NCBI GenBank assembly: GCA_963932465.1
Contig: OZ010800.1
Coordinates: 95,747,307 to 95,811,306 of the forward strand
Length of the DNA: 64,000 nt
Direction of reading: 5' to 3'
Source of the DNA: Maratus speciosus
Taxonomy: Eukaryota; Arthropoda; Arachnida; Araneae; Salticidae
The first letter of the stretch is position 1, and the number at the start of each line of letters is the position of its first letter. Below, piece after piece: positions 22,931 through 35,147 of the stretch. The notes under the pieces are model-generated. The model searched no databases and was not told where the DNA came from. It worked only from the letters and a program-made list of their open reading frames with translations. Position numbers and translations under genes: made by a program.

Positions 22931-24840
22931 GCAGAAATGATTTCACTTTAACACATTCATAGATTTTTTTTTCCCCTTGAAATCTAAAGCTAACGTCATT
23001 TTCACCTTCTCAAAATTTACTTACGCGCCCCTCATATCCGTATCTGCTAATTATTAATGTATTATTAATGTATTTTAATGCGCAATAGGTTATTAATAAA
23101 TATATTTTTTAATTTGAAATCACATTTGATAACTACAACTTTAGATGTTTCGAACTCCTGACTTCAGGTTCTAATCTCAGTACCAAATAATTCCTGAAAT
23201 GTACGTCTTTTACACGCATTTGTTGTAAAATATTTTTTTAATAAAAGAAAATAATCGGTGTTTTTTTTAAATATGACGTCACTTTTACTCACTGAAAACG
23301 ATTTTTGCCTAGTGTCTCAAATTAAGTATCGACGGAATGAAAAAATATTAAAATATAACAACTTCCAGAGGGAAAACGCGTGTTGTTTAGAGCGCGACGT
23401 CATTTTCTGTTCATATTTTTTTTAAGTTATTTTTTAAGTAATGGGAAAAAGGCATCAATAAGAATATAATCAATAAGGATAAATAAACCACATTATTTCT
23501 TTTTTCTCTTCAACAATTGATTGGAAATCCGATTGCCACCATTTTAAAGAAATTTTATAAAAAAAATTTTAATTGATTTAAAATATTAAAATTGGAATAT
23601 TTAGAAAAAATAGTTAGTGCGCGTAAATCTATAAAAAGAACAGATTTAATTTTTAAAAGAATTAGCAAAACTGGTTCAGCAGAAATCTCAGGGCAGATGA
23701 CTAAAAAACAGCCTTGTTTTTTAAATATTTTCAAGTTGAAATGTGTCGAATTCGACAAATGAAAATGTTTAAAAGAACTGATTGATTGAATTTATAATAA
23801 AAATTTACAAAAATATTTACAATTAATAATAAATTTTACATTGGCTAGCCTAACTTTTAAAACAAATATTATTTTAACAAAAGTTTAATTTCAACTTTTC
23901 AAATTATTTAAAAATTAAATTTATTCCTACATGTAAACAGTAACGTGCAATTTAGATAGGAAACAATGAAGATTTTATTTGAGGCTTTCATCTTTGATAT
24001 TACGTAATGGAAAATCAACGAAAATCGCGCCACTATGACACAGTTTTATTTTTTTTCTCTACAAAATCTAAAAACAACTTTGTTTTCCCCGTCGCAAAAT
24101 TTGCATGCATACTTTTCATATTTATAAAAGTGTCTAAAAAGTCTATTTAAAAAATATTTAAACGTTCAGTAGATTATTAATTAACATATTCCCAAACTTA
24201 ATGACACGTTTCCCAGTTACAATTTTTCATGTGGACATTCGCACTCCTGACTTGAGATTCTAATCTGAGTGCCTGTGAAATACAGAATTTACTCTTTCAA
24301 ACGCATTCGTAATAAGATATTTAGTTATATCAAACAAAATACTCATTTCGTTTTTACTATGACATCATTTCCACCCACCGAAGTCAACTGATATGAGCGT
24401 CTCAATCTCAGTATCAGCAGAATAAAAAAAAAAAACCTGAAACACCTGTAACAACTGTAACAGCTTTATGAATATAAATGAGTTTTTTTTTTCTTTAATC
24501 GTGACGTTCTTTTCTGTTCAATATTTTTTAAAGATATTTTTAATTTTAATGTGAAGATGTCATCCGTAACGATATGGTAATTCTCGTTATTTCCCTTCTC
24601 TCTTCAAAAATGGTAGCAACAGGATTGCCACCAATGTGAAGAGATATCATAAAGGACTTTTAAAATTAAAATTAAAATATAAAGATTGGATTATTTAAAA
24701 AAATAGCGAGTGCGGGCACATCTACAAATAAACTGCTTTCATTTAAAAAAAAAATAATTATCAAAATCGGTTCAGTAGAAAGCTTAGGCCAGATGACTAA
24801 AAAACAGCCTTGTCTTTTAAATATATAGATACTGTAGTCT
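22915..24840 (+). repeat. 1.09-kb tandem duplication, two diverged units
   Basis: Ordered landmarks repeat at about 1090 bp: AACTCCTGACTTCAGG (23154) and GCACTCCTGACTTGAG (24240); AGATGACTAAAAAACAGCC (23695 and 24791); also GGAAAATCA, CCACC and GGTTCAG(C/T)AGAAA blocks between. Both units include TGACGTC- or TGACATC-type words. No coding potential. It is probably an older repeat family present in tandem. Confidence 0.75.
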
Positions 24841-25306
24841 GGCTGTTGCCATAAATGATAAAATACATTTTTGCTTTACACTGAAACTCGATGGAGAATA
24901 TATAAAAAATGCAAAATATACATTTAATATTAACAAAATTACATGAAAATCGATATACAAGTAGAATATACTATCCTCTACGATAATATCTAAGCTTTAT
25001 TTCCATATTACTACTTGTTCTCGAGAAAATAGTCTTTAAAACCTTTATTATGTTAGAATCTCGTCTTCAACGAAAAAGGAAATGAATAGGATAAGAGAAG
25101 CCTACCTCTTTTGACAAAATTGAATAAGATATTTTTTTACTTTGATAAAAATCAAGAGAAAGTTCTAAATATTTGCAGTTGTAATTTATATTATATCACA
25201 CGTTGTTGATTGGTAATTTAGCATGAAATCTGGGAATTAAAACAGTAGAACTTATGCCCTCTTCTGAAAGTATTTTGTAAATAGCTTGCCTGAATGGGCT
25301 TACATA
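24841..25306. other. AT-rich, no gene
   Basis: Nothing recognised before the TA at 25305. Confidence 0.5.
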
Positions 25307-25689
25307 CAGGGTGATTCATAAATATCGAAACAATAGGCTATCTCCTTAATTAATGCCCCTAGGTGCATATTTCAATTTCAAAGTTTCATAAAAAAAAAAA
25401 GGTGGAAAATTTGTTGAGATAAGTTACAACTCCATGGGAGGTCTATTTGAGAAAATAGGAAAATTAAATTTTTATACGGACTCCGTAGTGCAAAATTTCC
25501 AATTAGGAATTTTTTCCTTGTCCATTCCTGAATTAAACACAAAAAGTTCCATCTTCATATCTGCAAAACTCATGGAGTTATGCCTGTTTAAATAATTCGT
25601 CAGGTTTTAAGGGATTAGACACAAATTGAAATGCGTGTTATTCAATAAATAATATTACTTAAAAAGTTCCAGGATGCATGTAAAAAATA

Positions 25690-25860
25690 TATTTATTGTG
25701 TTACAATTAGATTGTTCTGTTTTTTGTGATGATTAACCATATAATTTGCAAATAAAATCACATCCTAAAATTTCTCAGAAAGTTTAAAATTTTTTAAATA
25801 ATTATTTTTTTTGAGGTAATTTAAAATCGTTATAACTCGAAATATTATCGTCGAATTTCA
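25690..25860 (+). repeat. dispersed repeat shared with 46440-46600
   Basis: TTTTTTGTGATGATTAACCA, AAAATCACAT and TTTAAAATCGTTATAACTCG occur here and in the reverse complement of 46440-46600 in the same order. Confidence 0.75.
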
Positions 25861-26089
25861 AACTTTTTTTCATTTAATTAAAGAGGAAAATATAATTTTC
25901 ATTTTGTTTCAGGATTTTTTTTAAATTATTAAAAATATTAAAAACACAAATTAAAAAAAATAATAATGTAACTTATTTTCTTTAAAAAATCATATTTTCA
26001 AAAATAAATATATTTTCAAATTTGTTGAAACAAAATTAATGTAAAATAATCAAAAAGTTCATGTTCCGCGTTTGCACTTTTTTTTTAAC

Positions 26090-27500
26090 AACTAGGGGGC
26101 TCGGCACCCCACGAGCTACGCTCGCCAACCTCGTCCAGACACCGCAGACTCTAAATGCACGGTAATTTGATCGGCTTTAAAAAGATTCGGAAAGATTGAA
26201 TTATAATTTAAAAAACAGTGGCGATCTCCCTATAAACGGATTTCTATTAATTTATGTTTGATTGCAGATTTTTAACGCCAAATCCGCTGCGGTATACTTG
26301 ATTATCCCGTCGACCAATTTCGCCAAATTATATAAATCGCCAAATTATACAAATTGACATAATTTTTATTTTAAATAACAAAAGAACAAATAAATTAGTA
26401 CAACATTAATAAAAATACAAAAAAACCGTCGAAATAAAAATAACTTGATGACGTAGGCACGTGTAACAGCATTTCAAAATAAGCTAATATAAAAGGAATT
26501 AAGTAAACAGAGTCTTTGTCTCCTGGTATTTTTTAACAAAGGGAAAAGAGAGTTCTTTTAAATGAGACATTTTAAATTAATCGTTTTTAATCTGACGTAA
26601 TTTTGACCAAGCTATTCTTTCTCTTTTAAATATTCACGTGAAAATACTTTTGTTAGAAATGAAATATTATTTGCGCTTTCCTAACAAAAATAGTTGAAAA
26701 GATCCTCTCAAAATATCAAATAAATGTCTAGCGCAATTTCTAAATTTAAACTGTTTTGCAATATTATTTTGTGTTCATTTTATGTAATAACTATAATGTG
26801 ACGTAAATATGACGTAATTTCTCCTATTTAAGACTTCTAACGCATGTTAATGAATTTATTATTTTACAATATCCTTCCTCTTTTAAAATTCACGTGTATA
26901 CTTTTTATGATGTAATTTTTTATAAGTTCCTGCTTTTTGTACATAATTATTTAATTCTAATTCCAAATGATTTTTTCAGTTTATAATAGTCACGTGTAAA
27001 TAAATTTTTAATTGGAAGCAAACATTATTGTTTCCGTTGTTTATACAGTTGGCAACAGATTAAATTAGTACAATTTTCTAAAATAAGTAAAAAATATCTC
27101 TCGAAATGCTGAAAATTTGAATTTAAAATAGAAATGAAACCTCGAAAAATGAGTCAAATTAAAAAAAGATATAAATTCTGCACACCGGGAAATTATAACG
27201 TATAAAATGATCTAAAAATTATTAAAATCCGATGTATAGTTTTTGCTCCTATTAAACTTTTTTAGTAGAACGATTTTGTCCAAATTTAGCATTAAATATC
27301 TCTTAAAATAATTCTTCGATTTGAAAACTGTCTGCATCAGCGTGTTTATCAAACATTTCTGTATAATACTAAAGATTTTCATATTTTTGTATGCAATATT
27401 TTTCTTAATATTAACGAAGAAAGACCTCCGGTCACAAAAAATTCAAAACCGGCGGCGGCGGAGACAGCGGTAGTTACTTTTTTTTTAGAATAGAGAGATT
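26090..27500 (+). repeat. likely inserted repeat with GC-rich ends
   Basis: It opens with GGGGGCTCGGCACCCCACGA and CTACGCTCGCCAACCTCG and closes near 27420-27480 with CCGGCGGCGGCGGAGACAGC, sharply different from the AT-rich body between them. The boundaries suggest a separate insertion in the 25307-29250 element. Superfamily unknown; a Helitron-type or retroposon origin is possible but unsupported. Confidence 0.4.
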
Positions 27501-27939
27501 CTTGACATAAAAATGTAAATTAATAATTTCAATTAAATTAATTTTAATTTTAATTACGCATTTAAATAAATAAATTTAAATTAATTATTTTTAATAATTT
27601 AAAACGCATTTAAAGTTTTAAACAAAGATTGGTTCCTAATAAAATATTTAAATGCTTTTTAAAAAATTTCAGGTGAGTATGTAACTCTTTCCTGTAGCTT
27701 AAACTTCCGATTCAGTTTAACTTTTGCCCTTTCCACCTTCTTTCTGTACTATTTAAAACAAGGTTTTTTTCTAACATACCGATTAAGAGTGTTTCATAAT
27801 TTTAACCCTCACAACTTCATGTTTTATATCGTCCCGGTGAGCGGTTAAAAAAAAGTCTGTATTCTGGGGCCGGACCAGTCTCAACCGGGCCTAATGCATT
27901 TTTCATACCGAACCGGGACTGGCTTTGTTTCTTCCGAGG

Positions 27940-28764
27940 TCTGCACAGAGAGAAATTTTCAGTCCGGGTCTCGACTCAACCCGCATTAAAATCATTCTAT
28001 CTGACTCACCTAATCCGTGCAAAAATCAGTAACGTTTCGCTCGACCCAAAAAATTTACAAAAAATGCATATATTTTTAAATCGCCATTAAAATTAAAACA
28101 TATTACCATTTACAATTAAACTTTAAAAATCGTTTTTAAAGGATAGTAAATTTAAACGCAAAAAAGAAAGAAGAAAAACAGTAAAACCAGTGAAAAAGAA
28201 CCTGGCTATTACGGAATCCTGTATAAAACGGAATAATTTTTTGATCCATGCAAAATGAATATAATAATACTTGAGAAAAGAATAGAATACATTTGCACCT
28301 CCTAAGATGGGAAATTGTCTATAAGGCCTTTTTTTCTTGTCTCTGATATTCCGTTTTAGAATGTTTTACTGTATATCATTTTTGAAAGTCTCCAATACAT
28401 GGATTATGGATTAACGATATTAAATGGTAAGTGAAACATTTACATACAAATAGAGATTCATTAAAAATATATATATATCACAGCCTTTGACGCTTCTTTA
28501 AAAATGAAGATTATAAACATAAAAAAAGAAAAATCTATAAGCTATTATAAAAGCTATAAAGCTGTTTTGGGTCAGAACTGTTTCATACGAAACAATTTTT
28601 AACCATATTGACGTAACAAAAAATCTATGTTTTCTAGAAATTCAATCAGGCCGGACCAGACTCGGGCTAAGATTTAAACATTTTTCCAGGCCGGGACGGA
28701 CTTTTTTTTCTATGGGTCAGCTCGAGACCGGGTCTGGATATTTCGACCCATGCAGACCTATAAT
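27940..28764. mobile_element. element bounded by inverted AGGTCTGCA
   Basis: AGGTCTGCACAG at 27941 and, inverted, CATGCAGACCT ending 28764. Subterminal GGGTCTCGA(C/G) and GACCC blocks match on both sides. Same family as 2640-2880. A further GC-rich piece (GGGCCGGACCAGTCTCAACC) lies just outside at 27870. No clear target duplication. Confidence 0.55.
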
Positions 28765-29252
28765 AAAGATCTCCAGCATAATTTGAAAGAAGGTTTTACT
28801 TAAAATCTATACGCTGCTATTTTATCTCCAAAGGAGGGGCTCTGTCTTAAATCGACTTTTAATAATGTACAATTTGTGGATGATCCCTATTCTGCATTCA
28901 AAATGAGTCAATAATTCGTCGCTCAGAGGCATGGGGAAATGGTGTAAGTCACGAATTTTGAATTTTAATAACTCTGCGAATTTTGCAGATACCGAGATGA
29001 TTTTTTGTTGTTGTTGTTGTTATTTAATTCAGGAAGGGATAAGATAAATTTTCCTAATTGGAAATTTTACCCATCGAGGGCCATATAAAAAATTAGTTTT
29101 TGTATTTTCTCAAATAGACCCCTTATGGAGTTACAACTTACGTCATTAAATATGGCACCTTTTTTTATGAAACTTTGCTATTGGAAGTATGTGCCTAGGG
29201 GCAATATTTAAGGAGATAGCCTATTGTTTCGATATTTATGAATCACCCTGTA

Positions 29253-30761
29253 TAAGCCAATATCATAGAATGTATGAATTTAATATAATATTCGTTTCAA
29301 TTAAAAACCAAAATGAACCAAAATGAAATATAAATACATGTTCTTTAAAATGTAAAAGATTATCCATATTCTGTGCAGGAAAAATTATGTAGATGGTACA
29401 GAAGATTTAGAACAAGCCATTAGACGATGACGTTTCGTAAAATAAACACGAGAATATTTGTGATCGATCAAATATGTGTTACCGCATTCTTATCAAACGT
29501 AACTGTATGTTTAATAACAATAAGCCCCTCAAATGAACGTTACTCTTAAATATTGCAAATTTTTACAATAATTAGTGTTTATATTACCTGTGCTTGATAC
29601 TTATTTTAATCCGTGTCTTTATATCCATAGTGATTTGTTATTATAAATATGAATAGTATATGTACAGAGCATTCCGAAAAGAACTGAAAGAAAATTATAC
29701 TGAGTATTTTAAATTATATTTACAAAACTTTAGGCCATCCTATCACAAGTAAAACAGTAAAAGATTCATTCTTCTACGGCCAGAATTCATCGTGTTGTGA
29801 TATTTCGAATTTTTTTTATTTCGGAACTTTCCGAAATATATGTTTCATAACGTACTAGTATATTGTTTTCTAGCTTAATGAGATGTGTGTAACTATGCAT
29901 ACTGCTTTTCTCAGTATGTTAAAAAAGTTATATATAAACTAAAAGTGTTACTGACAAAAATTTTAACGCATAACTTACCTTAAAATACCATAGTTTGCTT
30001 TTAATCCAAATGACAGAGAAGTGTTTAATGTCTTATTTTTATTGTAATACGTAAGTGTATTTTTATATAAAATATAATGGTAATATTTAATTAAATTAAA
30101 TATGTATTTGCTCTGGTTTAAGCTTAAAAAGTATTATTTTCTTAGTGTGTTTAAAAATAATTCAACTTTTATAACAGAGCTGCAATAATTAGAATAACTG
30201 ACCTTTATGTCTAATTTAGAATCGGTAAAGATTTTGCTTTTGTTAATTTTGAGAAATAATTGTGATTTTTAAAAATCGTTATGGTGAATTGTCATTACTG
30301 TAAATTATTATGTTTTTTTATATATAAACAATAAGACTTTTAGGAAAGATATACCACATTATATAAGGAATGAATGTTAGGATTTCGATATATTTACATA
30401 TTTACGTGTTACACTAATCATGTTTTTAAAGTGGCTTTTGAATAATTTAGTTATTAAAGTTTGTATTTTCTTTTTTTCATGTTCAGATACACGCAAATTT
30501 AAAATTTATTCAAAAAATGTTATGTAAATTTAAATTATTCAAAACATATGTTTTATACAACAGAAAATGAATATAAATGGAACCATCAAACACATCTGCT
30601 ACTTATATCTCGTTCAGTTTTACGTAACAAACAAGTCGTATTATTTCATACCACCCACGGAGGGAAATGCATAACTAAATTCAAAATCTGCGTAGGACTT
30701 ACAAATGTCGAAGAACCTTTTCTGTTCTGAGGCAACAAGGTACATATATTATTATTACATA
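29253..30761. other. AT-rich, no confident gene
   Basis: A 60-codon frame at 30548-30730 is open but has no recognisable motif. Nothing else. Confidence 0.5.
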
Positions 30762-30890
30762 TTATGAAATGGTGATTTCGGAAATGATATTTTCGCTACA
30801 AAATAGACGATTGAAGTTTTTTTTAAGAATATTTATGTAAGACAAATATAGAAAATATTAAAAAAAGCCTTTTTATATTTGTATTTCATT
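30762..30890 (+). repeat. direct repeat, copy 1 of 2
   Basis: GAAATGGTGATTTCGGAAAT and TTTTCGCTACAAAATAGACG match 32213-32330 (GAAATAGTGATTTCG, TTTTCGCTACAGAATAGACG). The second copy abuts the MITE at 31103-32209. Confidence 0.8.
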
Positions 30891-31102
30891 TTATATTAGT
30901 GTTTTTAACCCGATAATGCCTAACGTTCTAATAATAGGTTCTGTCTTTACACTGGCTATTATTTTGTCTTAACAATTATTTTTGTTAGACAGGTAGATTA
31001 AACTACGTTTTAAGCACCACTTTTTTAATAATTTCAGACCAGTTTCGGTAGCATTCAGCGTACTGTCATTAGTGAAAAGAATGGTACAATTTTGCCCATG
31101 TA

Positions 31103-32209
31103 CAGTCGGGGAAAAAAAAGTAAAAACTCCCTACTAATTCTGTACCAAATTATTGTAGAAGATAGTTACTGATAGCAAACGAATTCAAATAAATTCTGCT
31201 TTTAAATGGTGTATATAAAATTTGCTTCGGGGCCATCTATATATTAAATTCATACGAAACTTTGTTTTTTGCAATAGCAACACCCAATTTTAACAAGATA
31301 TCTTAAGTCTTCGGCTCAAACTTCGCCTAGACACCATATTTCAAATCATTTAAATCATAAGTGTTTGAATTATAAATATTCACAATTTAGTGCTTCTAAT
31401 GTTAAATTACATTTTCATATTTTATTAATATCTCCTGAAATTATAATCCTAATGTGCTATTTTTTTGTGATTGTAATACTCAAAAACCCAAAGATAAATA
31501 CATTGAATTATTTAATTTTTTTAATATGAATTTTGAATTATGAAATTAATATTCGAAAAAATAATGAATTGCAACCTACAATTTTTTGATGGATTTATAT
31601 GTGTTAAGTCCTGCTTTATGCAAATCCAAAATTTTGAATTTTCCTTCGAAATAATTTTTAAACTATGCTTAAAAAATATCAAAATAATGGTTTAAGGGGC
31701 CGTCTATGATTTTAAAAAAAAGCATAATTTGAAAAATATATATGTTATTCATTTTATTGAAACATTTGGGCTGGCAATAATCGAAACATAATAAGTGACT
31801 GAAATGGTCATATTGGCAAAACATAATACATTAATAGAAGTGACATAGTCATTATGTAGCATTTCAACAATCGAGTATGGAACTTCAATTTGGATACAGC
31901 CCCTAAAATAGGCTCATTATAAAATAAGTAATTTCTCTTAAACTAATCGTACTAATTTCATGAAAATTTAAATTTAGGCTAATTGAAGGGTGTAGAATTG
32001 ATGTACGGTGTGAAACTTGTGTATTGTCTATTGAAAAAACAATGTTTAAGTTAGTTTTGATATTTAGATGCCCCCCCCCCCATGCGAATTTTATATACAT
32101 CATTTAAATATATACAATCGTTTCCAATAGTTTGCTACCAGTAACTTTCTTCTACAATAATTTGTTGCAGAGATAGTAGGGTGTGTTTACCTTTTTTCTT
32201 CCACGACTT
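31103..32209. mobile_element. Tc1-like nonautonomous element (CAGTCGKGG ends)
   Basis: Left CAGTCGGGGAAAAAAAAGTA, right reverse complement AAGTCGTGGAAGAAAAAAGG. Inverted homology continues about 180 bp with CCCTACTA, CAAATTATTGTAGAAGA and GTTACTG-TAGCAAAC. TA on both sides (31101-31102, 32210-32211). It is 1107 bp with no transposase. The frame at 31903 is in the right arm. Confidence 0.9.
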
Positions 32210-32212
32210 TAT

Positions 32213-32330
32213 ATTACGAAATAGTGATTTCGAAAATTACATTTTCGCTACAGAATAGACGACCATTCGGTCGTAAAAAAGTTTTTTATAATACAAATAT
32301 TGAAAAAAAAAACCTTCATATTTTCGCATT
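32213..32330 (+). repeat. direct repeat, copy 2 of 2
   Basis: Partner of 30762-30890 (see there). Confidence 0.8.
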
Positions 32331-32379
32331 TTATTTTCAGGGAAATGGCTATTCATCTGACGAAACCGTATTCGTCACA

Positions 32380-32790
32380 ATCTTCTGTCTGTCTGTCACA
32401 GAGTCCCTTCTCAGAAACTATATATGTTGAGACATGAAATTTTGCATACTTATAGCTGAACACCTCACATCAAACGACAAATCATAAAATTTTGAAAAAG
32501 TCTTATATTTGCTCCTCCTGTCTCTAACTTGCGTGTTTTAAGCATTTTTCTCTAACTGAGCCCCTAATTAAGTTGGAGACTTCAAATTTTGCATACTTAT
32601 AGCTGAACACTTGCGATCACACGAAAAATCATAAAAAAAATCAAAGTCTTATATTTACTCCTCTGGTCTTTAACTTGTGTATTTTAAGCAATTTTCCTAA
32701 ATCAGTCCCTAATTAAGTTAAAGACACTTGCGATCACGCAAAAAATCATAAAATCTTCAAAAAGTCTTATATTAAACTTAAATTTACACT
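32380..32790 (+). repeat. 147-bp tandem array next to a GTCTGTCTGTC microsatellite
   Basis: TTTGCATACTTATAGCTGAA occurs at 32441 and 32588 (147 bp apart), a third partial unit follows at about 32720, and TAATTAAGTT(G/A) and AAAAATCATAAAAT blocks recur. The array is preceded by CTTCTGTCTGTCTGTCACAG. Same architecture as 51925-52520 and 56806-57330. Confidence 0.8.
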
Positions 32791-33189
32791 ATGTGCAAAA
32801 CTACTTAAAAGATGAGACAATATTTAAAAAGATGTTAAATTTCTTTAATACCTTAGTACTTTCAACTATAAAAACATAGTCTTCGTCAGAGAAATATAAG
32901 AAATACAATTGTTATTAACGTTTAATTTTCAAAATTCACGTAGATGGGGACGAAAGGAGTGAAAGTGAAAGTCATTTTTTGGGAAAATAAAACATGGATA
33001 TAGGGAAGTGGAATATTTCTCGTTTTATGATTCTTTAAGCAAACTGAGCCACATTCTGGGTATGTTGTAGGATAAAACGTCATTGCAAACAGTATTTTCT
33101 TGAGTAATAATTTCTATTGATTCACGGATGATTAAATCATGATAATTCTTTGAGGGATATATAATTTTAGGAGGGATTTAAATTAATAT

Positions 33190-33520
33190 ATAAATTTTAA
33201 AGTATTTTTCTGTTAGCCAGCTGCATGGGTAATTCGCCAAATATCCTTTATTGTTACAACGTTATACGATATATAAAAAAAAAATAGATTTACTAATACG
33301 CCAAATCAAACTCTCAAAAAAAAAATTGTTTATGAAACTGTAAACTATGTGAATTTTAGAGTATTTTTCTGTTAGTCTGTTGCAAGTGATAAATCGCTAA
33401 ATATCCTTTGTTGTTACAACAGTATGCGATATATTAAAACAACAGAGTGAATGATACGCCAATCCACGCTCCCCAAAATAAACCAACTGGTTATAAAACT
33501 GCAACAACGAATATTTTAAA
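33190..33520 (+). repeat. 159-bp direct tandem duplication
   Basis: AGTATTTTTCTGTTAG occurs at about 33200 and 33359, followed each time by AAATATCCTTT(A/G)TTGTTACAAC and a GCGATATAT or ACGATATAT block. Confidence 0.8.
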
Positions 33521-34077
33521 CACTAAGATTTAAAAAATATAAATAAAGAATAAAAGTGTATTTTTTAATAGATACGCTTTAATCAATTATCTAATAATTT
33601 ATTATTAAATAAATTATAATTATATATTGAATTTTGAAAATCCAAATTAGATAGTTTAAATACTGATTTTTTTTTTTCTTTCTGGTTACCATATCTTAAA
33701 CTCTTCAGTTCCGGAGCTAAAATAATAATACAAATGCTTATTCATTGGTTTTTTCCAAACAAAAAAAAACTCGTACATGACAGAATAAATATCTTTTCTG
33801 AAATTGATGCTTTAGGCGCTTAGTAATTTAGGTTAAAAAATATGAATCTAAAACTACAAAACCCCTATAAAACATCGATTTAATAACAATTAATCTAACA
33901 AGGAGAGGGCCAACTTTGTTAATCACAGATTTTGATTATTTTAATATATGTTGTAGGGTAGAGACCCCTTAGTGTCAGGTTTAACGGATTGTATCCAACG
34001 CTCCCTAGTTCTTGAGAAACCGGGGGGTCTAATAATAGTACACAAATTAAATACTTACATTGCAACCACAATGATAG

Positions 34078-34160
34078 GTTAGTCGTAGCTCAGTTGGTAC
34101 GGCGTTCGCTGGCTAATCTGCGGGCCCGTGTTCGATACCCGAACGCGATACATTTGTTTT
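34078..34160 (+). ncRNA. tRNA-related Pol III A/B-box module, left arm
   Basis: Box A TAGCTCAGTTGG at 34086-34097 and box B GTTCGATACC at 34130-34139, 54 nt end to end as in a tRNA gene, followed by a TTTTT Pol III terminator at about 34157. The acceptor and T stems do not pair well, so it is a SINE-head or tRNA-pseudogene type sequence rather than a working tRNA. Transcription would run toward the element centre. Anticodon not assignable. Confidence 0.65.
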
Positions 34161-34877
34161 TCTCATTTTTTGTTTTATAAAAATATTTGTAATTATAATT
34201 TAATAATTTAAATTACAAATTTTAATATCATACGTTTAATTATAATGCTAACAAACTTAAATTTATCATTTTTTATTTTTAAACTATTATTTCTCATCAT
34301 TTAAAGAGCTTTAAAAAGAAATTGAATCTATTATTGAATGATAAAAATTCCAAAATCGTGACAAAATCTGTTGTGGTGCCATCTAGTTATGATAAAATAA
34401 AAGAATATTCAAATAAAATAAAAATGAAAGCAGAAAGAAGATAAAGGTGAAAGCAAAATAATTGAAAGCGCAAGCATACGTATTACAAATTTAAAAATCT
34501 TTAATAAGCAAAAAATCGGCTGTAATTTAATTCTGATACTAATTTTTAATATAATTATGCTTGTTACATTAAAAAAAGAATAATAGTATTATCGCATTGA
34601 CTTCCTTTGTTAAAGCAATGCATAAATGATGTTTTTTTTTAAATCACGAATTGACACAATTGCTCAATATCATTGCATCGATAAAGAATATATGAAATAC
34701 ATTTTAAAAGTGATTTTTAAAAATTTAACAGTTTTATGATGTTTTATATAAGTATTTAGTTAAAAGTAAAAAATTAAATAGGTTAAAATTATAATTGATA
34801 TACAATATTATAAATTTTAATTGACAATGAGAATATTAATTATACTTACAAGTATATTTACAAAACTAAAAATGAGA

Positions 34878-34965
34878 AAAACAAATGTAGCGGCTTCAGG
34901 TATCGAACCCCGGCCCTTGGGTCAGCCGGCAAACACTATACCAACTGAACTACGACCAACCTATC
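34878..34965 (-). ncRNA. tRNA-related Pol III A/B-box module, right arm
   Basis: On the minus strand box A TAGTTCAGTTGG (34941-34952) and box B GTTCGATACC (34899-34908), then a TTTTT terminator near 34880. It is the inverted partner of the left-arm module, with several differences between the boxes but both boxes kept. It faces the other copy. Confidence 0.65.
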
Positions 34966-35147
34966 ACGGCGGTTGCAAAGTAAGAATTTAAGTTGTGTAC
35001 TATTATTAGATCCCCCCCCCCCCGGTTTCTCAAGAACTAAGGAGCGTTGGATAAAATCCGTTGAACCTGTCACTAAGGGGTCTCTACCCTACAACATATA
35101 TTAAAATAATCAAAATCTGTGATTAACAAGGTTGGCCCTCTCCTTGT

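Larger units (their letters stand above)
25307..29250. mobile_element. 3.9-kb TA-flanked element with about 320-bp inverted repeats
   Basis: Left CAGGGTGATTCATAAATATC, right its exact reverse complement ending 29250, with TA on both sides (25305-25306 and 29251-29252). Arms match with small indels for about 320 bp (to about 25610 and 28930), including GGTCTATTTGAGAAAATA and AATTTCCAATTAGGAA. Outside the TA, GGCTTACA and TAAGCC are also roughly inverted. The interior has no transposase; it is AT-rich with at least two younger insertions. Tc1/mariner-type mobilisation is inferred from TA and end type. Confidence 0.85.
33898..35147. mobile_element. 1.25-kb foldback element with a tRNA-like module in each arm
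   Basis: Arms of about 300 bp pair: left ACAAGGAGAGGGCCAACTTT, right reverse complement ACAAGGAGAGGGCCAACCTT, then ATATGTTGTAGGGTAGAGAC, TAGTTCTTGAGAAACCGGGG and the tRNA-like segment, on to ACAAATGTA/CATTTGTTTTTCTCAT. The centre (34200-34840) is very AT-rich and non-coding. TTAA lies within a few bases outside each end (near 33889 and 35150), but the exact duplication is unclear. Superfamily not assigned. Confidence 0.85.

Noticed and set aside
23555..23758. 67-codon frame with CPEISAEP
   Set aside because: Belongs to the 1.09-kb tandem duplication; the second unit has stops in the same place.
30548..30730. 60-codon frame considered as a host exon
   Set aside because: No splice-site pairing, no homologous motif and AT-rich codons; could be chance.
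34078..34160. Functional tRNA gene
   Set aside because: A and B boxes are good, but acceptor and T stems do not pair and no anticodon loop is credible, so it is kept only as a tRNA-related module.
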